Below, piece after piece: positions 1 through 7,648 of a DNA stretch of 64,000 bases. Source of the DNA: Microbispora sp. NBC_01189 (GTDB lineage Bacteria; Actinomycetota; Actinomycetes; Streptosporangiales; Streptosporangiaceae); NCBI RefSeq assembly GCF_036010665.1, contig NZ_CP108581.1, positions 1,863,501 through 1,927,500 of the forward strand. The letters run 5' to 3'. Within the stretch, counting starts at the first letter, position 1. Every line of letters starts with the position of its first letter. The notes below the pieces were generated by a model, which was not told the DNA's origin, ran no database searches, and saw nothing but the letters and a program-made list of their open reading frames with translations. A program made the translations under genes and the position numbers.

Positions 1-253
1 GGTCCGCGGTCAGCTCGGCCAGCTCGCCGAGGGTCCGGGCGGCCCAGACGCGCTCCACCCGTTCCTCGTGCTCCAGCGGGGTCAGGCGCCCGTCGACGAC
101 GGCGTCCGTCAGCGCCGTGACGACCCGTTCCCGGTCGGCGTCCGACGCGCGCATCAGCCCGGGATCGGGCGTGGCGGGACCGCCCGGGGCGCCGGGAGCG
201 CGCGACGCGAGGAAGGTGGCGATCCATTTCGCGGCTGAGGACTCGCTGCTCAC
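1..253 (-). CDS. DUF1707 domain protein, 3' part outside window
   Basis: The minus strand reads from a GTG at 253 with no stop before the window edge (84 codons visible). After a Ser/Ala/Pro-rich lead of about 34 residues comes MRASDADRERVV, then a segment ending HEERVERVWAARTLGELAEL. This is the DUF1707 (SHOCT-like) signature of actinobacterial membrane proteins, in which the short helical domain usually precedes transmembrane helices or a 2TM/DUF2154 region. Those C-terminal parts are not visible. No clear Shine-Dalgarno precedes the GTG. The domain call is firm; the function is unknown. Confidence 0.75.
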   Translation of the reverse strand, partial: MSSESSAAKWIATFLASRAPGAPGGPATPDPGLMRASDADRERVVTALTDAVVDGRLTPLEHEERVERVWAARTLGELAELTAD

Positions 254-378
254 ATCTTCGAGGGTATTCGGTCCGCGGCGCGCCTCACAGTCTCCCGCCG
301 TTCCGGCCATTGACCGAGCGCGGCGCGGCTCCTAGGCTGGCGAAAACCTGAATCATCCTCATGTTCCAGGAGGCCGCG

Positions 379-456
379 ATGTCCGTAAGGGTCGCCGTCC
401 GCGGGACTCGCCGCCTTCGGGGGCATGGCTGGGGGTACGGTGCCCACGCCGCGTGA
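379..456 (+). CDS. possible 25-codon leader ORF overlapping the MFS gene start
   Basis: An ATG at 379 sits 4-5 bases after a very good ribosome site (AGGAGG, 369-374). It opens a 25-codon, Arg/Gly-rich frame that ends at TGA 454-456, inside the first codons of the MFS transporter but in another frame. The transporter itself has a weaker ribosome site. This could be a translated leader peptide that couples or attenuates transporter translation, a chance site, or a mark of a frameshift in the first codons of the transporter. The sequence alone cannot decide. Confidence 0.3.
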   Translation: MSVRVAVRGTRRLRGHGWGYGAHAA

Positions 457-1639
457 CCGGCGGGCACGGCTGGCCGCCTTCGCGGTGTTCGCCGTCCAGG
501 GCCTCACCTTCGCCACGCTGCTCACCCAGGTGGCCACGCTGCAGCGCAGGCATGGTCTCACCGACGGCGAGCTGTCCATCCTGCTCCTGGTCGTGCCGGT
601 GATCGCGGGCGCCGGGAGCATGCTCGCGGGCGCCGCCGCCTCCCGGTACGGCAGCCGCCTGGTGCTGCGCCTCGCGCAGCCGCTCGCCTGCGCCGCCGTG
701 GTGCTCGCCGGGCTCGCGCCGAACATCCCCGCGCTCGTCGCGGCGAACGTCCTGTTCGGCCTCGGCCTCGGCGGGGTGGACGCGGGCATGAACATGCAGG
801 GCGTGGCGGTCGAGCGGGAGTACGGCCGGGCGGTGCTCACCGGATTCCACGCGCTGTGGAGCGCGGCGGCGGTCGCCGGCGCGGTCTGGGCGTCGGCGGC
901 GGCCGGGCTCGGCCTCGGGCTGCCCCCCACCTTCGCGATCGCCCTCGTCCCGGCCGTCGCCGTCGCGCTGGCCGCCTCGGCCTGGCTCTACCTGCCGGGC
1001 GAGGAGCACCGCCACCGGGCCGGCTCCCCGGCGGAGCCGACGGCCGGGGCGAAGGTGGCGTGGCGTCCCATCATCCCCCTCTGCCTCGCGATGGCGTTCC
1101 TCTACGTGGGCGACTCGTCGATCTCCAACTTCGGCTCCGTCTTCATGGACCGGGTCGTGCACGCCGCCACGCCCGTGATCCCGCTGGCCCTCGGGGCGTA
1201 CCAGCTCACGACGTTCCTCGTCCGCGTCGGGGGCGACCTCGCGGTGCGCAGGTTCGGCTCCGCGGCGATCGTGCGCGCGGGCGGCGCCGTCGCGACGCTG
1301 GGCTTCGCCGCGATCGTGGCGGCCCCCTCGGCGCCCGCGGCCATCGCGGGCTTCGCCCTCACCGGGATCGGCCTGTCGGTGGTCGCCCCGCAGTCGTTCA
1401 GCGCGGCCGGCCGCCTCGACCCGGCGGGCACGGGCGTGGCCATCGCCCGGGTCAACATGTTCAACTACGTGGGGTTCGTCGTCGGCGCCGCCCTCGTCGG
1501 CGGCATCGCCGACGCCTCCGGCTACCAGGTCGCCTTCGCCGCGCCGCTCGTGCTGGCCGCCGCGATCATCCTGCTCGCCCGGGGCTTCCAGCCGCGTACG
1601 GCCGGGAACGCCGCCACGACGGCCCCTATCGCGTCCTGA
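425..1639 (+). CDS. MFS transporter (YbjJ-like)
   Basis: A 404-residue polytopic membrane protein, about twelve hydrophobic segments, the usual length for the major facilitator superfamily. The stretch around residues 115-150, with GVDAGMNMQGVAVE followed by GFHALWSAAAVAG, is the pattern of YbjJ/fucose-permease-like exporters. The substrate is unknown. The start could be ATG 425 or the in-frame GTG 440 (VPTPRDRRARL), which has a G-rich stretch just upstream. The stop overlaps the tail of the convergent MocR gene by 14 bp, so there is no room for a terminator between them. The neighbouring MocR regulator and EamA exporter suggest a transport/regulation cluster. Confidence 0.85.
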   Translation: MAGGTVPTPRDRRARLAAFAVFAVQGLTFATLLTQVATLQRRHGLTDGELSILLLVVPVIAGAGSMLAGAAASRYGSRLVLRLAQPLACAAVVLAGLAPNIPALVAANVLFGLGLGGVDAGMNMQGVAVEREYGRAVLTGFHALWSAAAVAGAVWASAAAGLGLGLPPTFAIALVPAVAVALAASAWLYLPGEEHRHRAGSPAEPTAGAKVAWRPIIPLCLAMAFLYVGDSSISNFGSVFMDRVVHAATPVIPLALGAYQLTTFLVRVGGDLAVRRFGSAAIVRAGGAVATLGFAAIVAAPSAPAAIAGFALTGIGLSVVAPQSFSAAGRLDPAGTGVAIARVNMFNYVGFVVGAALVGGIADASGYQVAFAAPLVLAAAIILLARGFQPRTAGNAATTAPIAS

Positions 1640-3020
1640 CGCCCTCGGCCATGGCGCGTACGGCCTCCCGGACGCGGTGGGCGGGCAGGCGCGCGAACCC
1701 GATCACGAGCCCCGCCGGCCGCCCTTCCGCCGTTCCGAGGGCCGGGGTCGCGACCTCGGCCGAGAGGCCGGCCGCCCGGGCCGCCCCGGCCAGGCCGGAC
1801 GCGTCCGTCCCGGCACCGGCCTTGGGATCCGGCACCGCGTAGAGGTGCAGCCCGGCCGAGATGCCGCGTACGGCGAGCCGGGGCAGGTGCTCGGCGAGCG
1901 CGCCGACGAGCGCGTCCCTGCGCCGCCGGTATTCTCTCCGCATCCGGCGCAGGTGCCGGTCGTACGCACCGCCGGCGATCAGGTGCGCGAGCGCGTACTG
2001 CTCGATGACGGGTGAACCGAGGTCGAGCTCCTCACGCGCGAGCCGTACGGCGCGGGCGAGGCCGGGCGGCGCGGCGATCCAGCCGAGCCGCAGCCCCGGG
2101 GCGAGGGCCTTGCTCACACTGCCCGCGAGCACGACCCGGCCGGGCGCGAGCCCCTGCAGGCACCCGACCGGATCACGGTCGAAGCGGAACTCCGCGTCGT
2201 AGTCGTCCTCCAGCACCAGGCCGCCGGTGCGGGCGGCCCAGGCGATCAGGGCGGCGCGGCGGCCGGGGGACAGCACCACACCGGTGGGGTACTGGTGCGC
2301 GGGGGTCACGAGCACGGCGTCGGCCTCGGCCGGGAGGTCCCCGACGACGAGCCCTTCCCCGTCTACGCGCACCGGGACGAGCCGCGCCCCGGTCCGGCGG
2401 AGCAGCGGAAGCTGCCGCTCACTCGTCGGGTCCTCGACGGCCAGGACGACGTCGCGGCCCCGCTCGCGGGCCAGGGCGTGCAGGACGAGGCTGAGCCCCT
2501 GGGCCATCCCGGTGAGGATCACGACGTCGTCCGGCACCACGTCGGCGGCGCGCACCCGGCCCAGGTACGCCGCGAGCTCACGGCGCAGGGCGGGCACACC
2601 CCCGGGATCGCCGTAGTCGAGCGCGTCGTTCGGCAGCGTGGCGAGGACGTGGCGGACGGCCGCGAGCCAGGCCTGCCGTGGGAAGGCGCCGAGGTCCGGC
2701 GACGTGGGCCGGTGCCCGTAGTGGGGCCGGCCCTCCCCCTCCCGCCCGGCCGGCTCCGCGGCGACGTGCCGCCCGGCCCCCGCCGCGACCCGGGTCCCGG
2801 CGCCGGTCCGGCTTTCGAGCACCCCCTCGGCCACGAGCTGCTCGTACGCCTCCACGACGACGCCGCGCGACAGGCCGAGATCGCGGGCGAGGTCGCGGGT
2901 GGCCGGCAGGCGGGCGCCCGGGCCGAGCCGTCCGGAGCGCACCGCCTCACGCACCTCGCGGGCGATCTGCGCGGCGAGCCCGCCTCTGGCCCGGTCGACC
3001 ACCAGATGAAGATCGGCCAT
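1626..3020 (-). CDS. MocR/PdxR-family regulator (GntR HTH fused to aminotransferase fold)
   Basis: A 464-residue protein. The N-terminal winged helix-turn-helix of GntR type covers residues about 8-75 (ARLPATRDLARDLGLSRGVV). A class I aminotransferase-like domain runs from about 115 to the end and includes DYGDPGG, VLEDDYDAEFRFD and the PLP-lysine context AGSVSKALAPGLRLGW. MocR proteins use pyridoxal phosphate or amino-acid adducts to control a neighbouring transport or biosynthesis gene. It is divergent from an EamA exporter, its likely target. The ATG at 3020 lies 6 bases after a TAGAGT hexamer on the minus strand, a leaderless arrangement, and the operator half-site overlaps the start codon, pointing to autoregulation. 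Confidence 0.9.
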   Translation of the reverse strand: MADLHLVVDRARGGLAAQIAREVREAVRSGRLGPGARLPATRDLARDLGLSRGVVVEAYEQLVAEGVLESRTGAGTRVAAGAGRHVAAEPAGREGEGRPHYGHRPTSPDLGAFPRQAWLAAVRHVLATLPNDALDYGDPGGVPALRRELAAYLGRVRAADVVPDDVVILTGMAQGLSLVLHALARERGRDVVLAVEDPTSERQLPLLRRTGARLVPVRVDGEGLVVGDLPAEADAVLVTPAHQYPTGVVLSPGRRAALIAWAARTGGLVLEDDYDAEFRFDRDPVGCLQGLAPGRVVLAGSVSKALAPGLRLGWIAAPPGLARAVRLAREELDLGSPVIEQYALAHLIAGGAYDRHLRRMRREYRRRRDALVGALAEHLPRLAVRGISAGLHLYAVPDPKAGAGTDASGLAGAARAAGLSAEVATPALGTAEGRPAGLVIGFARLPAHRVREAVRAMAEGVRTR

Positions 3021-3050
3021 TGGACCACTCTAGGGCCGTCCGATTGGACC
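3019..3050. promoter_or_regulatory. Direct-repeat operator, likely MocR binding site
   Basis: ATTGGACC occurs at 3019-3026 and again at 3043-3050, a 24-bp period, so both copies lie on one face of the helix. Direct repeats are the expected operator form for head-to-tail MocR dimers. The first copy overlaps the MocR start codon. The second lies just upstream of the EamA promoter, where TAGGAT at 3074-3079 is followed 8 bases later by GTG 3088. Binding here could control both genes. Confidence 0.55.
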
Positions 3051-3087
3051 GGTGACGGGGACCAACCGCTTCCTAGGATCGTCGGAC

Positions 3088-4068
3088 GTGAACACATACA
3101 CGACCGGGGCCGCGGGGGCGATGTTCCTCGTCGGGACGCTGGCCGCGGTCTCCGGCGCGATCGCGGACTATCCGCTCTACGGCGGCCAGGCGCTCCGCTA
3201 CGCCCTCGCCGCCGTGGTCCTGCTCGCCGCGGCCCGCGCCCGCGGTCTCGGTCCCGTACGGCTCCGGCCGCGCCAGTGGGCGCTGCTCGCCACGTTGTCG
3301 CTGACGGGGCTGGTGCTGTTCAACGTGTGCGTCGTCGAGGCGGCCCGGGCGTCCGGTCCCGCGCTGCCCGGCATCGTCCTCGGCACCGTGCCGCTGGCGC
3401 TCGCCCTCGTGGGCCCGATGGCCACAGGCGGGCGGCCGTCCCCGCGCGTCGTCGGGGCGGGTCTGGTGGTGGCCGCCGGGGCCCTTCTCGCAACGGGCGC
3501 GGGGAGCGGGAACCTGCCCGGCCTGCTGTGGTCGCTCGGCGCGCTCGCCTGCGAGCTGTGCTTCTCGCTGCTGGCCCTGCCTCTGCTGCCGGTGGTCGGG
3601 CCCGTGCGGCTGTCGGCCTGGTCGGCCGGCCTCGCCGTGCCGCTCCTTCTGGCCGCCGGGCTGGCCCTGGACGGCCGGGACGTCCTGCGGACGCCCACGC
3701 CCGCCGAGGCGGCGGGCCTCGCCTACCTCGCCCTCGTCGTGACGACCGTGGCGTTCTTCCTGTGGTACCGCTCGCTGCCCCGCCTGGGCCCGGACCGGGC
3801 CGGGCTGTTCGCCGGGATGATCCCCATCGGGGCGATCACCACGGCCGCCCTCCTCGGGATCGCCGTCCCCACCCCGGCCGACCTCGCCGGAGCGGCCCTC
3901 GTCGTCAGCGGAATCGCTCTCGGGCTCCGTTCACCCCGGCTGCGGCGTCCGGCCCCGGAGGCCGCGAGCCGTCCTGCGAGCCGTCCTGCGAGCCGTCGCG
4001 CGAACGGTCGCGTGAACGGTCGCGCGCCGCGCCGGACGGAACCAACCAGGTCATCTCGCCCTCCTTGA
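3088..4068 (+). CDS. EamA (DMT) family exporter
   Basis: A 326-residue membrane protein with about ten hydrophobic segments forming two EamA repeats (residues about 1-135 and 145-280), typical of drug/metabolite exporters for amino acids, sugars or vitamers. GTG 3088 is chosen because it follows a TAGGAT hexamer by 8 bases and places the first membrane segment at the N-terminus; an in-frame ATG lies at 3052. After the last membrane helix comes a roughly 40-residue Arg/Ser/Pro tail with tandem RPAS units that the family does not need. That tail overlaps an antisense small membrane protein gene by 164 bp. Control by the adjacent MocR protein is inferred. Confidence 0.85.
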   Translation: MNTYTTGAAGAMFLVGTLAAVSGAIADYPLYGGQALRYALAAVVLLAAARARGLGPVRLRPRQWALLATLSLTGLVLFNVCVVEAARASGPALPGIVLGTVPLALALVGPMATGGRPSPRVVGAGLVVAAGALLATGAGSGNLPGLLWSLGALACELCFSLLALPLLPVVGPVRLSAWSAGLAVPLLLAAGLALDGRDVLRTPTPAEAAGLAYLALVVTTVAFFLWYRSLPRLGPDRAGLFAGMIPIGAITTAALLGIAVPTPADLAGAALVVSGIALGLRSPRLRRPAPEAASRPASRPASRRANGRVNGRAPRRTEPTRSSRPP

Positions 4069-4159
4069 CCTGCCGCAGCACGAGCGCGAGCAGCGACAGC
4101 GCGAGGGCCACGAGGATGCCGATCGCGAATATGATCATTACGATGACTTCGCCGTTCAT
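3905..4159 (-). CDS. small single-pass membrane protein, antisense to exporter 3' end
   Basis: An 84-residue frame begins at ATG 4159 with an excellent ribosome site (GAGGAGG on the minus strand, spacing about 6). Residues 4-28 form one hydrophobic helix (VIVMIIFAIGILVALALSLL). A charged segment and then tandem DRSRDRSRDGSQDGSQDGS units follow. The frame overlaps the 3' end of the exporter by 164 bp on the opposite strand. The strong ribosome site and clean helix support a real gene. The repeat tail may be a by-product of repeat expansion in the shared DNA. No family was recognised. Confidence 0.6.
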   Translation of the reverse strand: MNGEVIVMIIFAIGILVALALSLLALVLRQVKEGEMTWLVPSGAARDRSRDRSRDGSQDGSQDGSRPPGPDAAAGVNGARERFR

Positions 4160-4355
4160 GGCCCCTCCTCTCGTCCCGTCTCGATTATCCCGCTTTGTGC
4201 GCATATCGTCTGGTTGAATTTATGCAAAACCTACTCATGCCCCGGGCATGATGACCATTGTTCGTTCGCCGTACGCTGTGCAGGGACACGGACAGGACAT
4301 GGACGGCCCGCGCGTCGGGCGCGCCCGACGAGGCAGACCACGAGGACCGAGGACG

Positions 4356-6008
4356 ATGCCGGAGTTCGACTACACCGACCTGCTCCCGCTGGGACCCGAC
4401 GAGACGGAGTACCGCCTGATCACCGGCGAGGGGGTGCGGGTCACCGAGGCGGCCGGGCGCAGGTTCCTGGAGGTCGGGCCGGAGGCGCTGCGGCTGCTCA
4501 CCGAGACCGCGATCCACGACATCTCGCACTATCTGCGCGCGTCCCACCTGGCCCAGCTTCGCAAGATCGTGGACGACCCCGAGTCCAGCGGCAACGACCG
4601 CTTCGTGGCCCTCGACCTGCTGAAGAACGCGAGCATCTCAGCCGGCGGCGTGCTGCCGATGTGCCAGGACACCGGCACCGCGATCGTGATGGGCAAGCGC
4701 GGCCGGCACGTGCTGACCGACGGCCGCGACGCCGAGCACCTCAGCCGAGGCGTGTACGACGCCTACACGCGGCTCAACCTGCGTTACTCGCAGATGGCGC
4801 CGCTGACGATGTGGGACGAGAAGAACACCGGCTCCAACCTGCCGGCGCAGGTCGAACTCTACGCCGAGGACCCGAACGGTCACCCGGACGAGTACAAGTT
4901 CCTGTTCATGGCCAAGGGCGGCGGCTCGGCCAACAAGTCGTTCCTCTACCAGGAGACGAAGGCGGTGCTCAACGAGAAGCGGATGCTCGCCTTCCTGGAG
5001 GAGAAGATCCGCTCGCTCGGCACCGCCGCCTGCCCGCCGTACCATCTGGCCATCGTCGTGGGCGGCACCAGCGCCGAGTACGCGCTGAAGACGGCGAAGT
5101 ACGCCTCGGCCCGCTATCTGGACTCCATCCCTGCCGAGGGCTCGGCGAGCGGCCATGGCTTCCGCGACCTGGAGATGGAGAAGAAGGTCTTCGAGCTGAC
5201 CCAGAAGCTGGGCATCGGCGCGCAGTTCGGCGGCAAGTACTTCTGCCACGACGTGCGGGTGATCCGGCTGCCCCGGCACGGCGCGTCCTGCCCGGTCGCG
5301 ATCGCGGTGAGCTGCAGCGCGGACCGGCAGGCACTGGCGAAGATCACGCCGGAGGGGGTGTTCCTCGAACAGCTGGAGACCGACCCCGCCCGGTTCCTCC
5401 CCGACACCACCGACGAGCACCTCGGCGGCGACGTGGTGAGCATCGACCTGAACCGCCCGATGCCGGAGATCCTCGCCGAGCTGAGCAGGTATCCGGTGAA
5501 GACCCGCCTGTCGCTCACCGGGCCGCTCGTGGTCGCCCGCGACATCGCGCACGCGAAGATCGCCGAGCGGCTCGACGCCGGCGAGGACATGCCGCAGTAC
5601 CTGAAGGATCACGCCGTCTACTACGCCGGCCCGGCCAAGACCCCCGAGGGCTACGCGTCCGGTTCCTTCGGGCCCACGACGGCGGGCCGGATGGACTCGT
5701 ACGTCGAGCGCTTCCAGGCGGCGGGCGGCTCGATGGTGATGCTGGCCAAGGGCAACCGGTCCAAGCAGGTCACCGAGGCGTGCCAGAAGCACGGCGGCTT
5801 CTACCTCGGCTCCATCGGCGGCCCGGCCGCCCGGCTGGCCCAGGACTGCATCAAGAAGGTCGATGTCCTGGAATATCCGGAGCTGGGAATGGAAGCGGTC
5901 TGGAAAATCGAGGTCGTCGACTTCCCGGCCTTCATCGTCGTCGACGACAAGGGCGGCGACTTCTTCACCGACACCACCGGTCCCGTCCTTACCATCGGCC
6001 GCCGCTGA
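4356..6008 (+). CDS. fum: Fumarate hydratase, class I (4Fe-4S)
   Basis: A 550-residue enzyme, the normal length for the single-chain class I fumarase that interconverts fumarate and malate in the TCA cycle. The N-terminal catalytic domain contains [11 protein letters not shown] with Cys at about 103. Further Cys residues at about 226 (AACPPYH) and 320 (AVSCSAD) match the three iron-sulfur ligands of E. coli FumA. The C-terminal domain includes [18 protein letters not shown] 4356 is preceded by a GA-rich ribosome site; an upstream in-frame ATG would add a low-complexity lead. A class II fumarase lies 20 kb away (25389), so the organism carries an iron-dependent and an iron-independent form. 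Confidence 0.95.
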   Translation: MPEFDYTDLLPLGPDETEYRLITGEGVRVTEAAGRRFLEVGPEALRLLTETAIHDISHYLRASHLAQLRKIVDDPESSGNDRFVALDLLKNASISAGGVLPMCQDTGTAIVMGKRGRHVLTDGRDAEHLSRGVYDAYTRLNLRYSQMAPLTMWDEKNTGSNLPAQVELYAEDPNGHPDEYKFLFMAKGGGSANKSFLYQETKAVLNEKRMLAFLEEKIRSLGTAACPPYHLAIVVGGTSAEYALKTAKYASARYLDSIPAEGSASGHGFRDLEMEKKVFELTQKLGIGAQFGGKYFCHDVRVIRLPRHGASCPVAIAVSCSADRQALAKITPEGVFLEQLETDPARFLPDTTDEHLGGDVVSIDLNRPMPEILAELSRYPVKTRLSLTGPLVVARDIAHAKIAERLDAGEDMPQYLKDHAVYYAGPAKTPEGYASGSFGPTTAGRMDSYVERFQAAGGSMVMLAKGNRSKQVTEACQKHGGFYLGSIGGPAARLAQDCIKKVDVLEYPELGMEAVWKIEVVDFPAFIVVDDKGGDFFTDTTGPVLTIGRR

Positions 6009-6106
6009 CCCTACGGGCTTGTGTCAGGATCTTTGACAGAAGATCTCAACAATTTCCCGGCATGGTCTCTACAGGTCGCATGGCACAAATCGGTAAGCTG
6101 CCACCC

Positions 6107-7606
6107 ATGCGTGCGCCGTCCGGATACCTGCTAGCCGCGCGCTATCGGCTTATCGAGCCGGTCGGGCGCGGCGGCATGGGCACTGTGTGGCGGGCGCGTG
6201 ACGAACTGCTCGACCGCGAGGTGGCGGTCAAGGAGGTGCGGCTTCCGCTGGTCCTCGACGAGGAGCTGCGGGCGGAGCTGTGCGCGCGCACCGAGCGCGA
6301 GGGCCGGGCGACCGCCATGGTCGCCCACCCCTCGGTCATCACGCTCTTCGACGTCATCACCGAGGACGACCGGCCGTGGATCGTGATGGAACTGCTCCGG
6401 GCGCGGTCACTGGAGGAGCTCATCCGCCAGGAGGGCCCGCTGCCCCCGCGCCGGGTCGCCGACATCGGACGGCAGGTCCTCGGCGCGCTGCGGGCCGTGC
6501 ACGGCAAGGGCATCCTGCACCGCGACGTGAAGCCCAGCAACGTGCTGGTCACCGATGACGATCGCGCGGTGCTGACCGACTTCGGGCTGGCCGCCCTGGA
6601 GGGCGACGCGTCCATCACCCAGGCGGGGATCGTGCTCGGCTCCGCCGGGTACATCTCCCCCGAACGCGTCCTCGGTGACCGGGCGAGCCCGGCCGCCGAC
6701 CTGTGGTCGCTCGGCGCGACCCTCTACACCGCCGTCGAGGGGCGCGGTCTGCACGGCCGCCGTACGGCGGCGGCGGCGCTCGCGGCGCTGACCAGCGGGG
6801 CGCCCATCCCGATGGAGAAGGCGGGCCCGCTCGCCCCGGTCCTGCGGGGGCTGCTGCAGATCGACCCGGCGGCCAGGATCGACGGCGTGCGCGCGGCGCA
6901 CGTCCTGTCCAGGGTCGCGGCCGGAGGCGTGGTCGACGATCCGCTGGTCTCTCCCTTCCGCGGCGGACGGCCCTCGCCGCCGCCCACCGCGCCCGCTCCC
7001 CCCAGCAGCCGCAAGCCGCCGCACCGCAATCCGCCCCGGGGGCAGCACCGGGGCCAGCACCGCGCCGAGTCGCGACCCGCCCCCAAGGTCGCTCCGCGCG
7101 ACCGCGACTCCGGGCCGCACCGGCAGCCGGGGCCGTACGGCCAGCCGTACCAGGCGGGCGGACCGCACGATCCGTCCGGCGCCTACGGGGTGTACGGCCC
7201 GAGCGGCGGCCCGTCTTTCCCGCCTGCCGGCCAGTACGGGCAGACCGGGCCCTACGGCCAGTCAGGGTCCTACGGCCAGTCAGGGTCCTACGGCCAGTCA
7301 GGGTCCTACGGGCACAGCGGTCAGCTCCGGCACAGCGGGCCGCACACCTTCTACGGACAGTCGGGCTACGAACACTCGGGCTACGGACAGTCGGGCCGGT
7401 ACCTCGCCTACCCCCGCGATCCGGGAAGCGGCGGCGACGTCGCGGCCGTGCCGTTCCAGCGACGGCGGCCGAGCGAGGGGCTGCACCGCAAGCCGGCGGA
7501 GCCGGCTTTCCAGCAGGTCGTGCGCATCCCCATGATGCGGCACGTGGCCAAGATGATCAAGATCCTGCTGCCGCGCCGGTACTGGCCGAGGATGTTTATC
7601 AAGTAA
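6107..7606 (+). CDS. Serine/threonine protein kinase with Tyr/Gly/Ser repeat tail
   Basis: 499 residues. The kinase domain, about 10-270, has glycine loop VGRGGMGTVW, Lys in VAVKEV, catalytic loop ILHRDVKPSNV, activation-segment LTDFGLA and SPERVLG. It phosphorylates Ser/Thr on proteins; the target is unknown. The C-terminal 200 residues are Pro/Gly/Tyr-rich with YGQSGS repeats, followed by a basic end (MIKILLPRRYWPRMF) that may be an amphipathic membrane contact. There is no transmembrane helix and no PASTA domain. ATG 6107 matches the start of the neighbouring kinase; in-frame ATGs at 6062 and 6080 are alternatives. The second kinase follows after 42 bp, suggesting one transcript and an old duplication. 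Confidence 0.9.
   Translation: MRAPSGYLLAARYRLIEPVGRGGMGTVWRARDELLDREVAVKEVRLPLVLDEELRAELCARTEREGRATAMVAHPSVITLFDVITEDDRPWIVMELLRARSLEELIRQEGPLPPRRVADIGRQVLGALRAVHGKGILHRDVKPSNVLVTDDDRAVLTDFGLAALEGDASITQAGIVLGSAGYISPERVLGDRASPAADLWSLGATLYTAVEGRGLHGRRTAAAALAALTSGAPIPMEKAGPLAPVLRGLLQIDPAARIDGVRAAHVLSRVAAGGVVDDPLVSPFRGGRPSPPPTAPAPPSSRKPPHRNPPRGQHRGQHRAESRPAPKVAPRDRDSGPHRQPGPYGQPYQAGGPHDPSGAYGVYGPSGGPSFPPAGQYGQTGPYGQSGSYGQSGSYGQSGSYGHSGQLRHSGPHTFYGQSGYEHSGYGQSGRYLAYPRDPGSGGDVAAVPFQRRRPSEGLHRKPAEPAFQQVVRIPMMRHVAKMIKILLPRRYWPRMFIK
7253..7306 (+). repeat. Perfect 18-bp tandem repeat, three copies
   Basis: The unit TACGGCCAGTCAGGGTCC occurs three times in a row inside the first kinase and encodes YGQSGS each time. 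Degenerate copies continue on both sides. The DNA identity suggests recent slippage expansion. Confidence 0.95.
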
Positions 7607-7648
7607 CGGGAAAGCGCTTTTCAAGGCGGAATCGCTATCTTTCTTCTC

